64,000 nt of DNA from CAWIMX01 sp963837345 (lineage in GTDB: Bacteria > Acidobacteriota > Vicinamibacteria > Vicinamibacterales > CAVVIG01). The notes beneath the pieces were generated by a model. That model had not been told where the DNA came from. It ran no database searches and saw only the letters and a program-made list of their open reading frames with translations. The stretch spans positions 3,348,001-3,412,000 of the forward strand of contig CAWIMX010000001.1 of the NCBI GenBank assembly GCA_963837345.1, in the 5' to 3' direction. Below, piece by piece: positions 48,466-56,656 of the stretch (within the stretch, counting starts at the first letter, position 1; each line of letters starts with the position of its first letter). The position numbers were made by a program, and so were the translations under genes.

Positions 48466-50277
48466 CGTGACGTGGAAGTCCTGGCTCCTCGTTTCGCCCT
48501 CGCCGAGCGCGACGTGCGCGGCGTCGCCCCGGTGGGCCTCGAGGAAGGTGGGTTCGAACCATTCGCCCGGCTCGGCGGGATCGACTGGCGTGACGTAGTA
48601 GTCGCCGGCGGGCAGCCCGCGGATTTCATACGAGCCGTTCTGGTCGGGTCGCGCCGTCATGATCTGCCGGGCGTTGGGGCGCCAGAGCGCCGCGTCGGTC
48701 GGGAACGCGAGCACGGTGAAGTCCGTCATCGGGTTGCCGCTCTGGTCGGTGACGGTGCCGGTCAGCTCCGTGAGCCGATCGGTGAACAGCATCGACACGC
48801 CGGAGAGATCGTCGCCCCCTTTGAGCGTGAGTGGGGCATCGGTGATGTCCCGGCCGTTGACCGTGACGGACTTCAGCGTCCAGTCGCGCAGTCCTCCGGA
48901 GTCCCGGACGAGCACGTCGCCGGCTGGCACGCCTTCGATCGTGAACGTCCCGTCCGGGTCGACGCGCGCCGCGGGCTGTCGACCGCCGAATCCCCCCGGG
49001 TCGAGCGGAACGGCGGTAATCCGGACGCGCGAGAGATTCGAGGCCGACGCCTGGGTCGCGTTCTCGAAGCGCACCGTGCCGCGCAGCGTCGCGCCTGGCT
49101 GAAGGAGCACCACCATGTCGGTGACATCCACGCCGGCAATCGTCATCGGGATCGCGGCATAGGCATCGACGCCGGTGTCGTCGCTCGACGCGCGGAGCAC
49201 GTAGCGGCCCGGCGGCACGTTCGCGATGTCGAACCGGCCGTCCCAGTTGATGCGGCTCCCGTAATTCGATCCGAGGCCGCCGCGCCCGCGGCCGCCGCCA
49301 CCGGCCGTGCCTTCGGGGCTGAGCATGATGAGACCGCTCGTGGCGGCCTCGCCGCCGGCGTTCATGACGTGGCCGGTCAACCGGGCCGTCGGCACGAGGA
49401 GGAGGTTGAAGTTGATCTCCTCGAGCTGCTGGCTGACGCCGAGCGTGAGCACCTGGGCCTCCGAGGGGGACGGGACGCCGGGGTAGTACGTCGGTGCGTA
49501 GTTCACGTCGTCGTCTGAGGCGGCGTCGAAGAGCGCCGCCGCGTTGGCCCCGCCGAGCGCCGCGGCCGCGCCGGCCAGCGCGCCTGGCAGGCCGCCGCCG
49601 CGTCCGCCCCGGCCGCCGCCGGGACCGCCGGCACGGCCCACGTTCAGATTGAAGAGACGCGTGACGGCGTTGACGTAGTACTGGCCCGGATCGAGGCCCC
49701 AGACGCGATACGCGCCGCGGTCGTCGGTTTGCGCCGTGCCCGCCGGCGTGAGTTGGCGTTCACCCTGCACGTAACGATACCGGAGGACGCGGACGACGGC
49801 GCCGGGCACCGGTTCGCCGGTGTCGTCCAGCAGATGTCCCGAGATCACGCCTCCCCGCGGCAGGTGGAACTCGATGCCGCGAAGCTCCTGGCCGTCGCCG
49901 AGCTGGAGGGGCGTGCCCGGCTGCAGGGGGCGACGTTGCCCGTATTCGAGCGCGACGAAGCCGGTCTTCGACACCGAAACCGTGTAGCGCCCGGCGGCGA
50001 GGCCCGTGAAGTCGAAGAACCCGTTGTCGTCGGTCAACACGGCCCGGCCGCCGGGCTGCTGCTGCGCCCGGATCTGGACACGTGCGCGCCTGACCGGCCG
50101 GCCCGTGTCGCCCGCGAGCACCCGTCCGGTGAGGCGTCCCGTGGCGGCAGGCGGCGCCTCGGCCTGCTGGGCCGGCGTGTCACGCGCCGGCTGCTGTGGG
50201 CCGGGGCGCGGCGCCTGTGCGAGGAGCGTGGCGGTGAGCAGAGCGACGGCCGATGCAGCGGCGACACGCGTCCACAT
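48457..50277 (-). CDS. Secreted carboxypeptidase-regulatory-repeat protein
   Basis: Signal peptide (about 1-20, ending LLAQA), then a chain of beta-sandwich carboxypeptidase-regulatory/SpaA-like repeats. The first reads GRLTGRVLAGDTGRPVRRARV with LTDDNGFFDFTGLAAGRYTVSV; at least four more repeat this pattern (PPGRYVLRA, IEGVPAGDVLVR, RGLPAGDYYVTPVD). A Gly/Ala/Arg-rich loop sits near residues 220-250. Such proteins are frequent in Acidobacteriota and are thought to act at the cell surface. ATG 50277 is preferred over the in-frame start at 50331 because it begins the signal peptide. Confidence 0.82.
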   Translation of the reverse strand: MWTRVAAASAVALLTATLLAQAPRPGPQQPARDTPAQQAEAPPAATGRLTGRVLAGDTGRPVRRARVQIRAQQQPGGRAVLTDDNGFFDFTGLAAGRYTVSVSKTGFVALEYGQRRPLQPGTPLQLGDGQELRGIEFHLPRGGVISGHLLDDTGEPVPGAVVRVLRYRYVQGERQLTPAGTAQTDDRGAYRVWGLDPGQYYVNAVTRLFNLNVGRAGGPGGGRGGRGGGLPGALAGAAAALGGANAAALFDAASDDDVNYAPTYYPGVPSPSEAQVLTLGVSQQLEEINFNLLLVPTARLTGHVMNAGGEAATSGLIMLSPEGTAGGGGRGRGGLGSNYGSRINWDGRFDIANVPPGRYVLRASSDDTGVDAYAAIPMTIAGVDVTDMVVLLQPGATLRGTVRFENATQASASNLSRVRITAVPLDPGGFGGRQPAARVDPDGTFTIEGVPAGDVLVRDSGGLRDWTLKSVTVNGRDITDAPLTLKGGDDLSGVSMLFTDRLTELTGTVTDQSGNPMTDFTVLAFPTDAALWRPNARQIMTARPDQNGSYEIRGLPAGDYYVTPVDPAEPGEWFEPTFLEAHRGDAAHVALGEGETRSQDFHVTLR

Positions 50278-50338
50278 GACGAGTCCTCTGTCACTTTGAC
50301 GGAAGCCGCGGGTCGAGGGCCAGCCTGTCACAGTCTTT

Positions 50339-51160
50339 TCATGGCCGCCGCAGGACGAGCGCCGTCCAGCCGTATTCCTCGGCCTGGCGCCGGGGCACTG
50401 CGGGGACGAATGCCCCGGCCACCTGGCCGGCTTCAGGCGACAGCAGGCCGCCCAGCACCAGATGTCCGCCCGGTCGGGTGGCGGCCAGCAGCGCCGGCGC
50501 CGCGGCGACCAGGAGGGCGCCGGTCAGATTCGCCGTGACCACATCGTAGTCCAGACGACGGCCGTCGCGAGCCTGCGCGACGGCTCTGGCATCGCCTTCC
50601 TCGAAGGTCACCCGCGCGTCGCCGCCGTTCAACGCGAGGGTCTCGCGCGCCGTCCGAAGGGCGTCGGGATCATGGTCGACGGCCACGACGGCCAGCGCTC
50701 CCAGCCGGGCGGCCGCGATGGCGAGTACGCCGGACCCGGTTCCCACGTCGAGCACGCGGCAGCCGTCGAGGGTCAGCGATTGCAGCGCATCCAGACACAA
50801 CCGCGTTGTCGCGTGGTGGCCCGTGCCGAAGGCGGTGGAGGGAGGAATGATGATCGCGAACGGACTCCCGGTTCCGGCATCGGGACGCGGGAAGATGGTG
50901 AATCGGCCGATCGTGACGGGCGCCAGGTCGGCCTGCGATCGTTCGGCCCAGTTTTCGTCGGAGACGTCGATTGGCGAGGCCGCGAATCCCCGGCCGGCGA
51001 GACATCGCAGCGCCGCGTCGCGTTGCACGGAGGAGGCGAAGAAGACCCGAACGCCGCCGGGGCGATCGTCGACGGCGGAGGGGGAGCAGTCGTCGACCGC
51101 GGCGAGGATCAGATCAGAGTCGCCACCCGACGCGTCCACCGCCGGCCACCATTTCTCCAC
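50339..51160 (-). CDS. prmA: Ribosomal protein L11 methyltransferase PrmA
   Basis: SAM-dependent trimethylation of L11. FGTGHHATTRLCLDAL, VLDVGTGSGVLAIAAARLG and YDVVTANLTGALLV (the N-P-P-like motif has Asn-Leu-Thr) define it. 273 residues, GTG start. Last gene of the hrcA-grpE-dnaJ-prmA run, a common arrangement. Confidence 0.88.
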   Translation of the reverse strand: MEKWWPAVDASGGDSDLILAAVDDCSPSAVDDRPGGVRVFFASSVQRDAALRCLAGRGFAASPIDVSDENWAERSQADLAPVTIGRFTIFPRPDAGTGSPFAIIIPPSTAFGTGHHATTRLCLDALQSLTLDGCRVLDVGTGSGVLAIAAARLGALAVVAVDHDPDALRTARETLALNGGDARVTFEEGDARAVAQARDGRRLDYDVVTANLTGALLVAAAPALLAATRPGGHLVLGGLLSPEAGQVAGAFVPAVPRRQAEEYGWTALVLRRP

Positions 51161-51182
51161 GCGTCACTCACCCCTCGCCACT

Positions 51183-52328
51183 CTATCCAAACATGTCCTT
51201 CACGCGATCGAAGAGGTTCTTCTCCTCCTGTCCCGCGTCGGGCGCGGCTGGCGCGAAGGTTTCGGTGGGCAGCGTGCCGGCGAGCTGCTCGAGCAGCTGA
51301 CGCTGTGCCTTGGTGAGCTTCTTCGGCACGACGCCCTGCAGGGTGACCAGGAGGTCGCCCGGCTCGCCGCCGCCGACCTCGGGCAGCCCCTTCCTGCGCA
51401 GCCGAAGGGTCGTCCCCGACTGTGTGCCCTCGGGCACCCTGGCGGTGTCTTCGCCCTCGAGCGTCGGCACCCGGATGGTGCCGCCGAGCGCCAGCGTGGT
51501 GAAGTTCACGTCGATGCGGCAGTGCAGGTCCTTGCCGGCGCGTTGGAAGAACTCGTGATCGCGGACGTGCAGCACCACGAAGAGGTGGCCGTGCGGGCCG
51601 CCGCCGGTTCCCGCTTCGCCCTCTCCCTGCAGCCGGAGCTGCTGGCCCGTTGCGATGCCGGCCGGAATACGAACCGTGATCTTCCGTTCCGTCGAGACCA
51701 GGCCCGCGCCATGGCAGGTCGCGCAGGGCTTCGCGATCATCTTGCCCGTGCCGCGGCATCGCGGACACGTGCGCGCCATCGTGAAGAAGCCCTGCTGGAA
51801 GCGCACCTGGCCAAGGCCGTGGCACTGCGCGCACGTGACGGGGGAGGTGCCCGGGGCCGCCCCCGACCCACGACAGGTCTCGCAGGCTTCCTGACGGGGA
51901 ATGAGGATGGCCGTCTCCGTGCCGCGCGCCGCCTCTTCGAACGTGATCTCCAGGTCGTAGCGCAGGTCGGCGCCGCGCGACGGCCCGCCTCGTCGCCGGC
52001 CCCCGAAGAGATCGCCGAAGCCGAACATGGAGCCGAGGATGTCGCCGAAGTCGAACTCGCTGAAGATCGAGGGGTCGAAGCCCGGTCCACCGCCCGCGGC
52101 GCCGGCCACGCCGGCGTGGCCGAACCGATCGTAGCGGCTTCGCTTGTCGGGATCGGCCAGCACCGCGTAGGCCTCGGCGGCCTCTTTGAATCGCTCCTCG
52201 GCGCCGGCGTCGCCCGGATTGCGGTCCGGGTGGTACTGCAGCGCGAGCTTGCGGTAGGCGCTCTTGATCTCGCCGTCGGCGGCGCCTCGGGCGACGCCGA
52301 GGACGGCGTAGTAGTCGCGTTTGCTCAC
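51183..52328 (-). CDS. dnaJ: Chaperone DnaJ
   Basis: Co-chaperone that stimulates DnaK. J domain with HPD in ALQYHPDRNPG (about residue 33), a Gly/Phe-rich segment, then four CxxCxGxG-type zinc motifs (CETCRGSG, CAQCHGLG, CPRCRGTG, CATCHGAG, about 135-205). The C-terminal domain follows. 381 residues. GTG start overlaps grpE. Confidence 0.96.
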   Translation of the reverse strand: MSKRDYYAVLGVARGAADGEIKSAYRKLALQYHPDRNPGDAGAEERFKEAAEAYAVLADPDKRSRYDRFGHAGVAGAAGGGPGFDPSIFSEFDFGDILGSMFGFGDLFGGRRRGGPSRGADLRYDLEITFEEAARGTETAILIPRQEACETCRGSGAAPGTSPVTCAQCHGLGQVRFQQGFFTMARTCPRCRGTGKMIAKPCATCHGAGLVSTERKITVRIPAGIATGQQLRLQGEGEAGTGGGPHGHLFVVLHVRDHEFFQRAGKDLHCRIDVNFTTLALGGTIRVPTLEGEDTARVPEGTQSGTTLRLRRKGLPEVGGGEPGDLLVTLQGVVPKKLTKAQRQLLEQLAGTLPTETFAPAAPDAGQEEKNLFDRVKDMFG

Positions 52329-52879
52329 GCCTTGGCCACCTTGACCAGCGCGGGCCTCAGCAAGCGGCCGTTGATCGTGTAGCCGCGCCGCAGCTCCCCG
52401 ATGACCTCGCCTTCGCGGTGCTCGGGGCTCGACTCGTGCACGACGGCCTGATGGAGGTTCGGATCGAAATCGGCGCCGAGCGCCTGAACCGGCTGGACGC
52501 CGTACTTGCGCAGGAGCTCGTGCAGCTTCGTGTAGATGAGCTCGACGCCCTTGCGATAGGCGTCGGTCCCTTCGCCGCCGACGGCCAGGGCGCGCTCGAA
52601 ATCGTCCACGACGGCCAGCAGTTCCTGGAGCAGATCGACGATCGCCTGGTCGGCCTGTTCGCGGCGTTCCCGTTCGACGCGCTTGCGGTAGTTGTCGAAC
52701 TCGGCGGCCTTCCGGACCCAGCGGTCGTGGTAGTCGTCGCGTTCGCGCTGCAGCACGGCGAGCGCGTCGGATGAATCGCGGTCGCCCGCGGTGTCGGCGG
52801 AGTCGGACGCCGGCGGAGCGGCGCGGTCGGGCGAATCCGGCGCCGACTCGGCCGGATCGTGTCGCACGTGATCAGTCAT
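52325..52879 (-). CDS. grpE: Nucleotide exchange factor GrpE
   Basis: DnaK exchange factor. Acidic N-terminus, long coiled coil (about 45-95, RDDYHDRWVRKAAEFDNYRKRVERER), and beta domain with FDPNLHQAVVHESSPEHREGEVIGELRRGY. 184 residues. Five nt after hrcA. Confidence 0.95.
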   Translation of the reverse strand: MTDHVRHDPAESAPDSPDRAAPPASDSADTAGDRDSSDALAVLQRERDDYHDRWVRKAAEFDNYRKRVERERREQADQAIVDLLQELLAVVDDFERALAVGGEGTDAYRKGVELIYTKLHELLRKYGVQPVQALGADFDPNLHQAVVHESSPEHREGEVIGELRRGYTINGRLLRPALVKVAKA

Positions 52880-52884
52880 AGCGC

Positions 52885-53925
52885 TTAGTTGGGGTCGCGC
52901 AAGACGCGCGTAATGGCCCGCGCCGCGCCGTCGACCACCGCGATGGCGCGCGAATAGCGCATGCGGGTCGGACCGATCACGCCGATCGTGCCGAACCCGT
53001 CGCCGTGGTCGTAGGTGGAGGCGACGAGGCTGAACGACCGCAGGTGCGGGTCGGGATGCTCGGCGCCGATCACCACGATGAGGCCGGGGCCGTCGATGTA
53101 CTCGTTGAGCAGCTGGACGAGTCGTTCCTTCTGTTCGATCATCTCGAGCAGCGCGCGCAACGTGTCGAGCGTCAGGCCGTGGCCGTCGCCGACCAGCGCG
53201 GCGGCGCCGTCCACGTGGACGGTGTCCCCGGGCGGCAGGTCGGCAAAGGTGGACGAGGCGAGCCGGATGGCGCGCGCGAGCAGCGCGTCGTACAGCACCC
53301 GCTCGGCCTGCATGCGCTCCAGCACCGCTTCCCGCGCCCGCTGGAGCGGCAGCCCGGAGAATTCCGCGTTCAGGTAGCTCGCGGCGCGGCGCAGGTCGTC
53401 GCTGGTGAGCGGCTCGGCCACCTCGATCACCTTCTGCATCACCTGTCCGCCGCGCACGATGATCACGACCAGCACGCGCGTGCGGCTGATCGGCACGAAC
53501 TCGATCCGATCGAACACCGCCGCCTCGTGCGCCGGCGGCGCCGCGAACCCGATGCCACGCGACGCCTGCGACACGAGATGCGACACCTGTGCCAGGAGGG
53601 ACGCGATCTCGCTGCTGCCCTCGCGGCGCAGCCGCGCCTCGACGGCGGCACTCGACGAATGCCGCGAGCGCTTCGATTCGAGCAGCAGGTCCACGTAGAA
53701 GCGGTAGCCGCGATCGGTCGGCACGCGGCCCGCCGACGTGTGCGGCTGCTGGACGAAGCCCTCGTGCTCGAGGTGCGAGAGGATGTGACGGACCGTGGCG
53801 GAGGACACGCCGAGGCCGGCGGCCGTGACGAGCAGCGACGAGGCCACCGGTTCGCCTGACGCGATGTATTCGCGCACCAGCGCCGCCAGTACGCGCCGCG
53901 AGCGGTCGATCGTTCCGGAGCTCAT
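52885..53925 (-). CDS. hrcA: Heat-inducible transcription repressor HrcA
   Basis: Repressor that binds the CIRCE operator. N-terminal winged helix (about 1-75, GLGVSSATVRHILSHLEHEGFVQQPHTSAGRVPTDRGYRFYVD), then the GAF-like core and the IGPTRMRYSRAIAVVD end. 346 residues. A CIRCE element sits right in front, so the operon represses itself. Confidence 0.96.
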   Translation of the reverse strand: MSSGTIDRSRRVLAALVREYIASGEPVASSLLVTAAGLGVSSATVRHILSHLEHEGFVQQPHTSAGRVPTDRGYRFYVDLLLESKRSRHSSSAAVEARLRREGSSEIASLLAQVSHLVSQASRGIGFAAPPAHEAAVFDRIEFVPISRTRVLVVIIVRGGQVMQKVIEVAEPLTSDDLRRAASYLNAEFSGLPLQRAREAVLERMQAERVLYDALLARAIRLASSTFADLPPGDTVHVDGAAALVGDGHGLTLDTLRALLEMIEQKERLVQLLNEYIDGPGLIVVIGAEHPDPHLRSFSLVASTYDHGDGFGTIGVIGPTRMRYSRAIAVVDGAARAITRVLRDPN

Positions 53926-53934
53926 GGTTCCTGG

Positions 53935-53961
53935 TTAGCAGTCTCGGCGTGAGAGTGCTAA
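53935..53961 (-). promoter_or_regulatory. CIRCE operator
   Basis: TTAGCAGTC-9 nt-GAGTGCTAA, one mismatch from the consensus TTAGCACTC-N9-GAGTGCTAA. It lies between the hrcA ATG and a TATAAT box, as expected for HrcA repression. Confidence 0.92.
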
Positions 53962-53964
53962 ACC

Positions 53965-53970
53965 ATTATA
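53965..53970 (-). promoter_or_regulatory. -10 box of the hrcA-grpE-dnaJ-prmA operon
   Basis: Consensus TATAAT on the minus strand, 3 nt upstream of CIRCE. It overlaps the TAA stop codon of the upstream xdhC gene. No strong -35 is seen. Confidence 0.65.
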
Positions 53971-54802
53971 CACCGAGCTTGGGCGGCGCCCATTTCATCG
54001 ACAGCGCCGCGGCCTCGCGGCCCTTGATCCGTCCGTGTTTGACGGCGATCAGCTCGGCGAGGATGCTCACCGCGATCTCCTGCGGCGTCACGGCCCCGAT
54101 GTCCAGGCCGATCGGCGCATGGACGTGTGCGAGCTGCTCGGCGGGTACGCCGTCGGCGGCGAGCGCCTCGTAGATGCGCGCCACCTTGGCGCGGCTGCCG
54201 ATGAGCCCCAGGTAGCGCAGCGGCTGCGGCGCGAGCGCCCGCAGCGCCTCGAGATCGTTGGTGTGGCCCCGCGTCACGATGACGGCATAGGCATGCCCGG
54301 GCAGATTCGCGGCGGCGATCCACGCCGGGATATCCGCGGCCGTCACCTCGACGGCGAACGGAAAACGCTCGGCGTTGGCGAACTTCTCCCGATCGTCGAT
54401 CACGTGGACGCGGAAGCCCACCTGATGAGCCAGCCGCGCCAGCTCGTAGCCGACATGTCCCGCGCCGACCACGTAGAGCTCAGGCGAGGGTTCGATGGGC
54501 TCGATGTACACGTCCATCTGTCCGCCGCAGATGAGGCCCGTCTCCTGGGCAAAATCGTCGGAGAGCTCGTAGCGCACGAGCTGCGGCGTCCGGTTCGTGA
54601 TGGCCTCGCGAGCCTTCCAGAACGCGTCGTTCTCGTAGCATCCGCCCCCGATCGTGCCCACGGTCCGGCCGTCGGCGAACACCAGCATCTTGGCGCCGAC
54701 GCGCTGCGGGGTGGACCCGTGGGCGGCCACGATCGTCACCAGCGCCGCCGACTCGCCGCGCTCCAGCGCATCGGTCACGGCCGCGAAGACTTCCTGGTTC
54801 AT
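53966..54802 (-). CDS. XdhC/CoxI-family protein
   Basis: Accessory protein that handles the molybdenum cofactor of xanthine-dehydrogenase-type enzymes. The N-terminal part (VAAHGSTPQRVGAKMLVFADGRTVGTIGGGCYEND) and the Rossmann part (LYVVGAGHVGYELARLAHQVGFRVHVIDDR) match. 278 residues. No molybdenum enzyme lies in the window. Confidence 0.88.
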   Translation of the reverse strand: MNQEVFAAVTDALERGESAALVTIVAAHGSTPQRVGAKMLVFADGRTVGTIGGGCYENDAFWKAREAITNRTPQLVRYELSDDFAQETGLICGGQMDVYIEPIEPSPELYVVGAGHVGYELARLAHQVGFRVHVIDDREKFANAERFPFAVEVTAADIPAWIAAANLPGHAYAVIVTRGHTNDLEALRALAPQPLRYLGLIGSRAKVARIYEALAADGVPAEQLAHVHAPIGLDIGAVTPQEIAVSILAELIAVKHGRIKGREAAALSMKWAPPKLGV

Positions 54803-54844
54803 CCTTCTCGATTATATAGGTCTGGCTGGCGGGCCGGCCCGGGC

Positions 54845-56506
54845 CTAGATCATGACGACCCAATGCACGCCCAGGTCGAGCGGCAACTCCTCGTCGAGCC
54901 GCGCGACGAAGGCCGGGCCGTACTGGTTCAGAAACGAGACGAACCCCACCGCGCGCTCCTGGGGACGCCCTTCCGGGAAGGCGAGTGCTCGGGTCCGCCC
55001 GAATTGACGCCGCAAGGTGTCGTCCCGCCGCTTGGCGGCGGCGATCATCTTGCCGTGCAGGTTCTGGAGATCGTGTTCCATTCGGCCGAGCGTCGACTCG
55101 GCCGCCCCCCGCAGCGTCGCGTCGATCGTGGCCACGCCGTCGGCGATCTCGCCGAGCGCCGCCTTGAGCCGCTCGCCGGCGCTCGCGAACGCCTGCTCGA
55201 CCGCCGGCGGGATCTGGGCGGCCAGAAGGGCGTTCAGCGCGGCGTCGTCGAGGGGCTGAAGCGCCTCGAACGGCACGTCGTACTTCGTGAGGAAACGGAA
55301 CGCCGCCGCGTCGGCGATCGTGGCGGACGCGCGAGGACGGACGAGCGGCATCGGGACGCCGAACGCCTCGTAAGCCGCGCGGAGCTGCGCCAGGTACGCC
55401 AGTTCGCTCGGGCCGGCCACGTAGCAGGCGGTCGGAAACAGCGTGTCCTGAACGATCGGCCGCAGCAGCACACCGGGGCTGAACCGCTCCGGGTGGGTCC
55501 GCGCCTCCTCCACGACTGCCGCTTCGTCGAAGGATGCCGCGCCGGCCGTGACGCGCCCATTCTCGGATCGCACGACGTGGCGCGTGCCGTCGTCGCCGAG
55601 GCGGAAGAGCGCCGCCTGGCCGGGCTGGGCCTCCACCTGCGCGTGATAGCCCATCGCCACGAGTTCGGCGCCGGCCCGGGCGGCCAGCCGACCCGTCTCG
55701 CCGGGGTGGGCGAGCTCGCGCGCGAACACCTGGGCCGCGAGCGGCTTGGCAGACGGATCGGAGGCGTCGAAGACCACCAGGCCGCGTTCGCCGAGCAGCG
55801 CCTCCAGCCAGCGGGCGAAGGCCTCGGCCATGCCAATCCCAGGCACGTAGATCTCGCGCAGGCGGGCGACCAGCTCGCTCCGGAATTCGGTGGGCGCCAG
55901 CGCGCCGGCCAGCTCGTCGAGTGCCGTCGAAATCGACGCGTCGAGCCGGGTCCGCGCCACCGGCACGTCGGGGCCCTCGCGCCGGGCGAGCGATGCCGTC
56001 TTCACGTCGAGCTGATCGTCGAAGACGGGACAGGATCGCACCTCGTCCCAGTCGTGGTCCTCGGAATCGACCCAGAACACGGCGATGGCGGGAACGCCGT
56101 GATCGCGCGTCACATCGTCGGCCAGCTTGATCGCGGTGAGCGCCTTGAGCAGGGTGTACAGCGGGCCGCCGAAGAGTCCCGCCTGCTGGCCGGTCAGGAT
56201 CGCGACTGCACCCTCGCGGCCGAGCTGAGCCGTGGCCTCGCGCGACGCGGCGGGAGCGCCGCGCGCCGCCTGTTGAGCGGCGAGTGTTCGGACCAGCGCT
56301 GAACGGTTGCGCGGGTGACCAGCCGCACGGGCGATCGCCTGCGACCAGGCCGCGCGATCGGAGGGGTCGCCCGCGAAGAACGGCGCCAGCGCCGATCGGT
56401 GACCGGCGTAGTCGGCGGCGAGCCGTCGAATCCAGGGGAACCGGCGGATATCGACCGGAATGCGGGAGGACGTCTCGGGCGCAGGAACTGCGGGGTGAGC
56501 GCGCAC
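54845..56506 (-). CDS. bshC: Putative cysteine ligase BshC (bacillithiol synthesis)
   Basis: BshC adds cysteine to GlcN-malate in the last step of bacillithiol synthesis. Motifs: AILTGQQAGLFGGPLYTLLKALTAIKLA (about 100-127), FWVDSEDHDWDEV, PRASATIADAAAFRFLTKYDV, and the C-terminal GRPQERAVGFVSFLNQYG. A coiled coil lies near 420-480. GTG 56506 with AAGGG just upstream fits the family start; TTG 56545 would add 13 residues with no ribosome-binding site. No bshA or bshB in the window. Confidence 0.9.
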   Translation of the reverse strand: MRAHPAVPAPETSSRIPVDIRRFPWIRRLAADYAGHRSALAPFFAGDPSDRAAWSQAIARAAGHPRNRSALVRTLAAQQAARGAPAASREATAQLGREGAVAILTGQQAGLFGGPLYTLLKALTAIKLADDVTRDHGVPAIAVFWVDSEDHDWDEVRSCPVFDDQLDVKTASLARREGPDVPVARTRLDASISTALDELAGALAPTEFRSELVARLREIYVPGIGMAEAFARWLEALLGERGLVVFDASDPSAKPLAAQVFARELAHPGETGRLAARAGAELVAMGYHAQVEAQPGQAALFRLGDDGTRHVVRSENGRVTAGAASFDEAAVVEEARTHPERFSPGVLLRPIVQDTLFPTACYVAGPSELAYLAQLRAAYEAFGVPMPLVRPRASATIADAAAFRFLTKYDVPFEALQPLDDAALNALLAAQIPPAVEQAFASAGERLKAALGEIADGVATIDATLRGAAESTLGRMEHDLQNLHGKMIAAAKRRDDTLRRQFGRTRALAFPEGRPQERAVGFVSFLNQYGPAFVARLDEELPLDLGVHWVVMI

Positions 56507-56622
56507 CGGACCCTTACTGTCGCAGAGGCTCGAGAGAGCTGTCAAGCATCGTTGCCGCTATACGATTGATCCGACAGCACTAAGACGACTTCAACCCCCC
56601 GCAGGTTGCGGCGATTCCGTGC

Positions 56623-56628
56623 TATTAT
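56623..56628 (+). promoter_or_regulatory. Putative -10 box for the pseudokinase gene
   Basis: TATTAT, 28 nt before the CTG start. Confidence 0.35.
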
Positions 56629-56643
56629 GAACCGCCTTCCTTG

Positions 56644-56649
56644 AGGAGA
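56644..56649 (+). promoter_or_regulatory. Ribosome-binding site that supports a CTG start
   Basis: AGGAGA lies 7 nt before CTG 56657. An in-frame stop (TGA 56642) rules out any earlier start. The first ATG/GTG-type codon (GTG 56744) would remove the glycine loop and has no such site. Confidence 0.6.
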
Positions 56650-56656
56650 TCCTTCG

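Noticed and set aside
56540..56545. TTGACA on the minus strand as a -35 box for bshC
   Set aside because: The hexamer is perfect, but at 16-18 nt downstream only a poor -10 (GACAGT) is found. Left as a possibility, not annotated.
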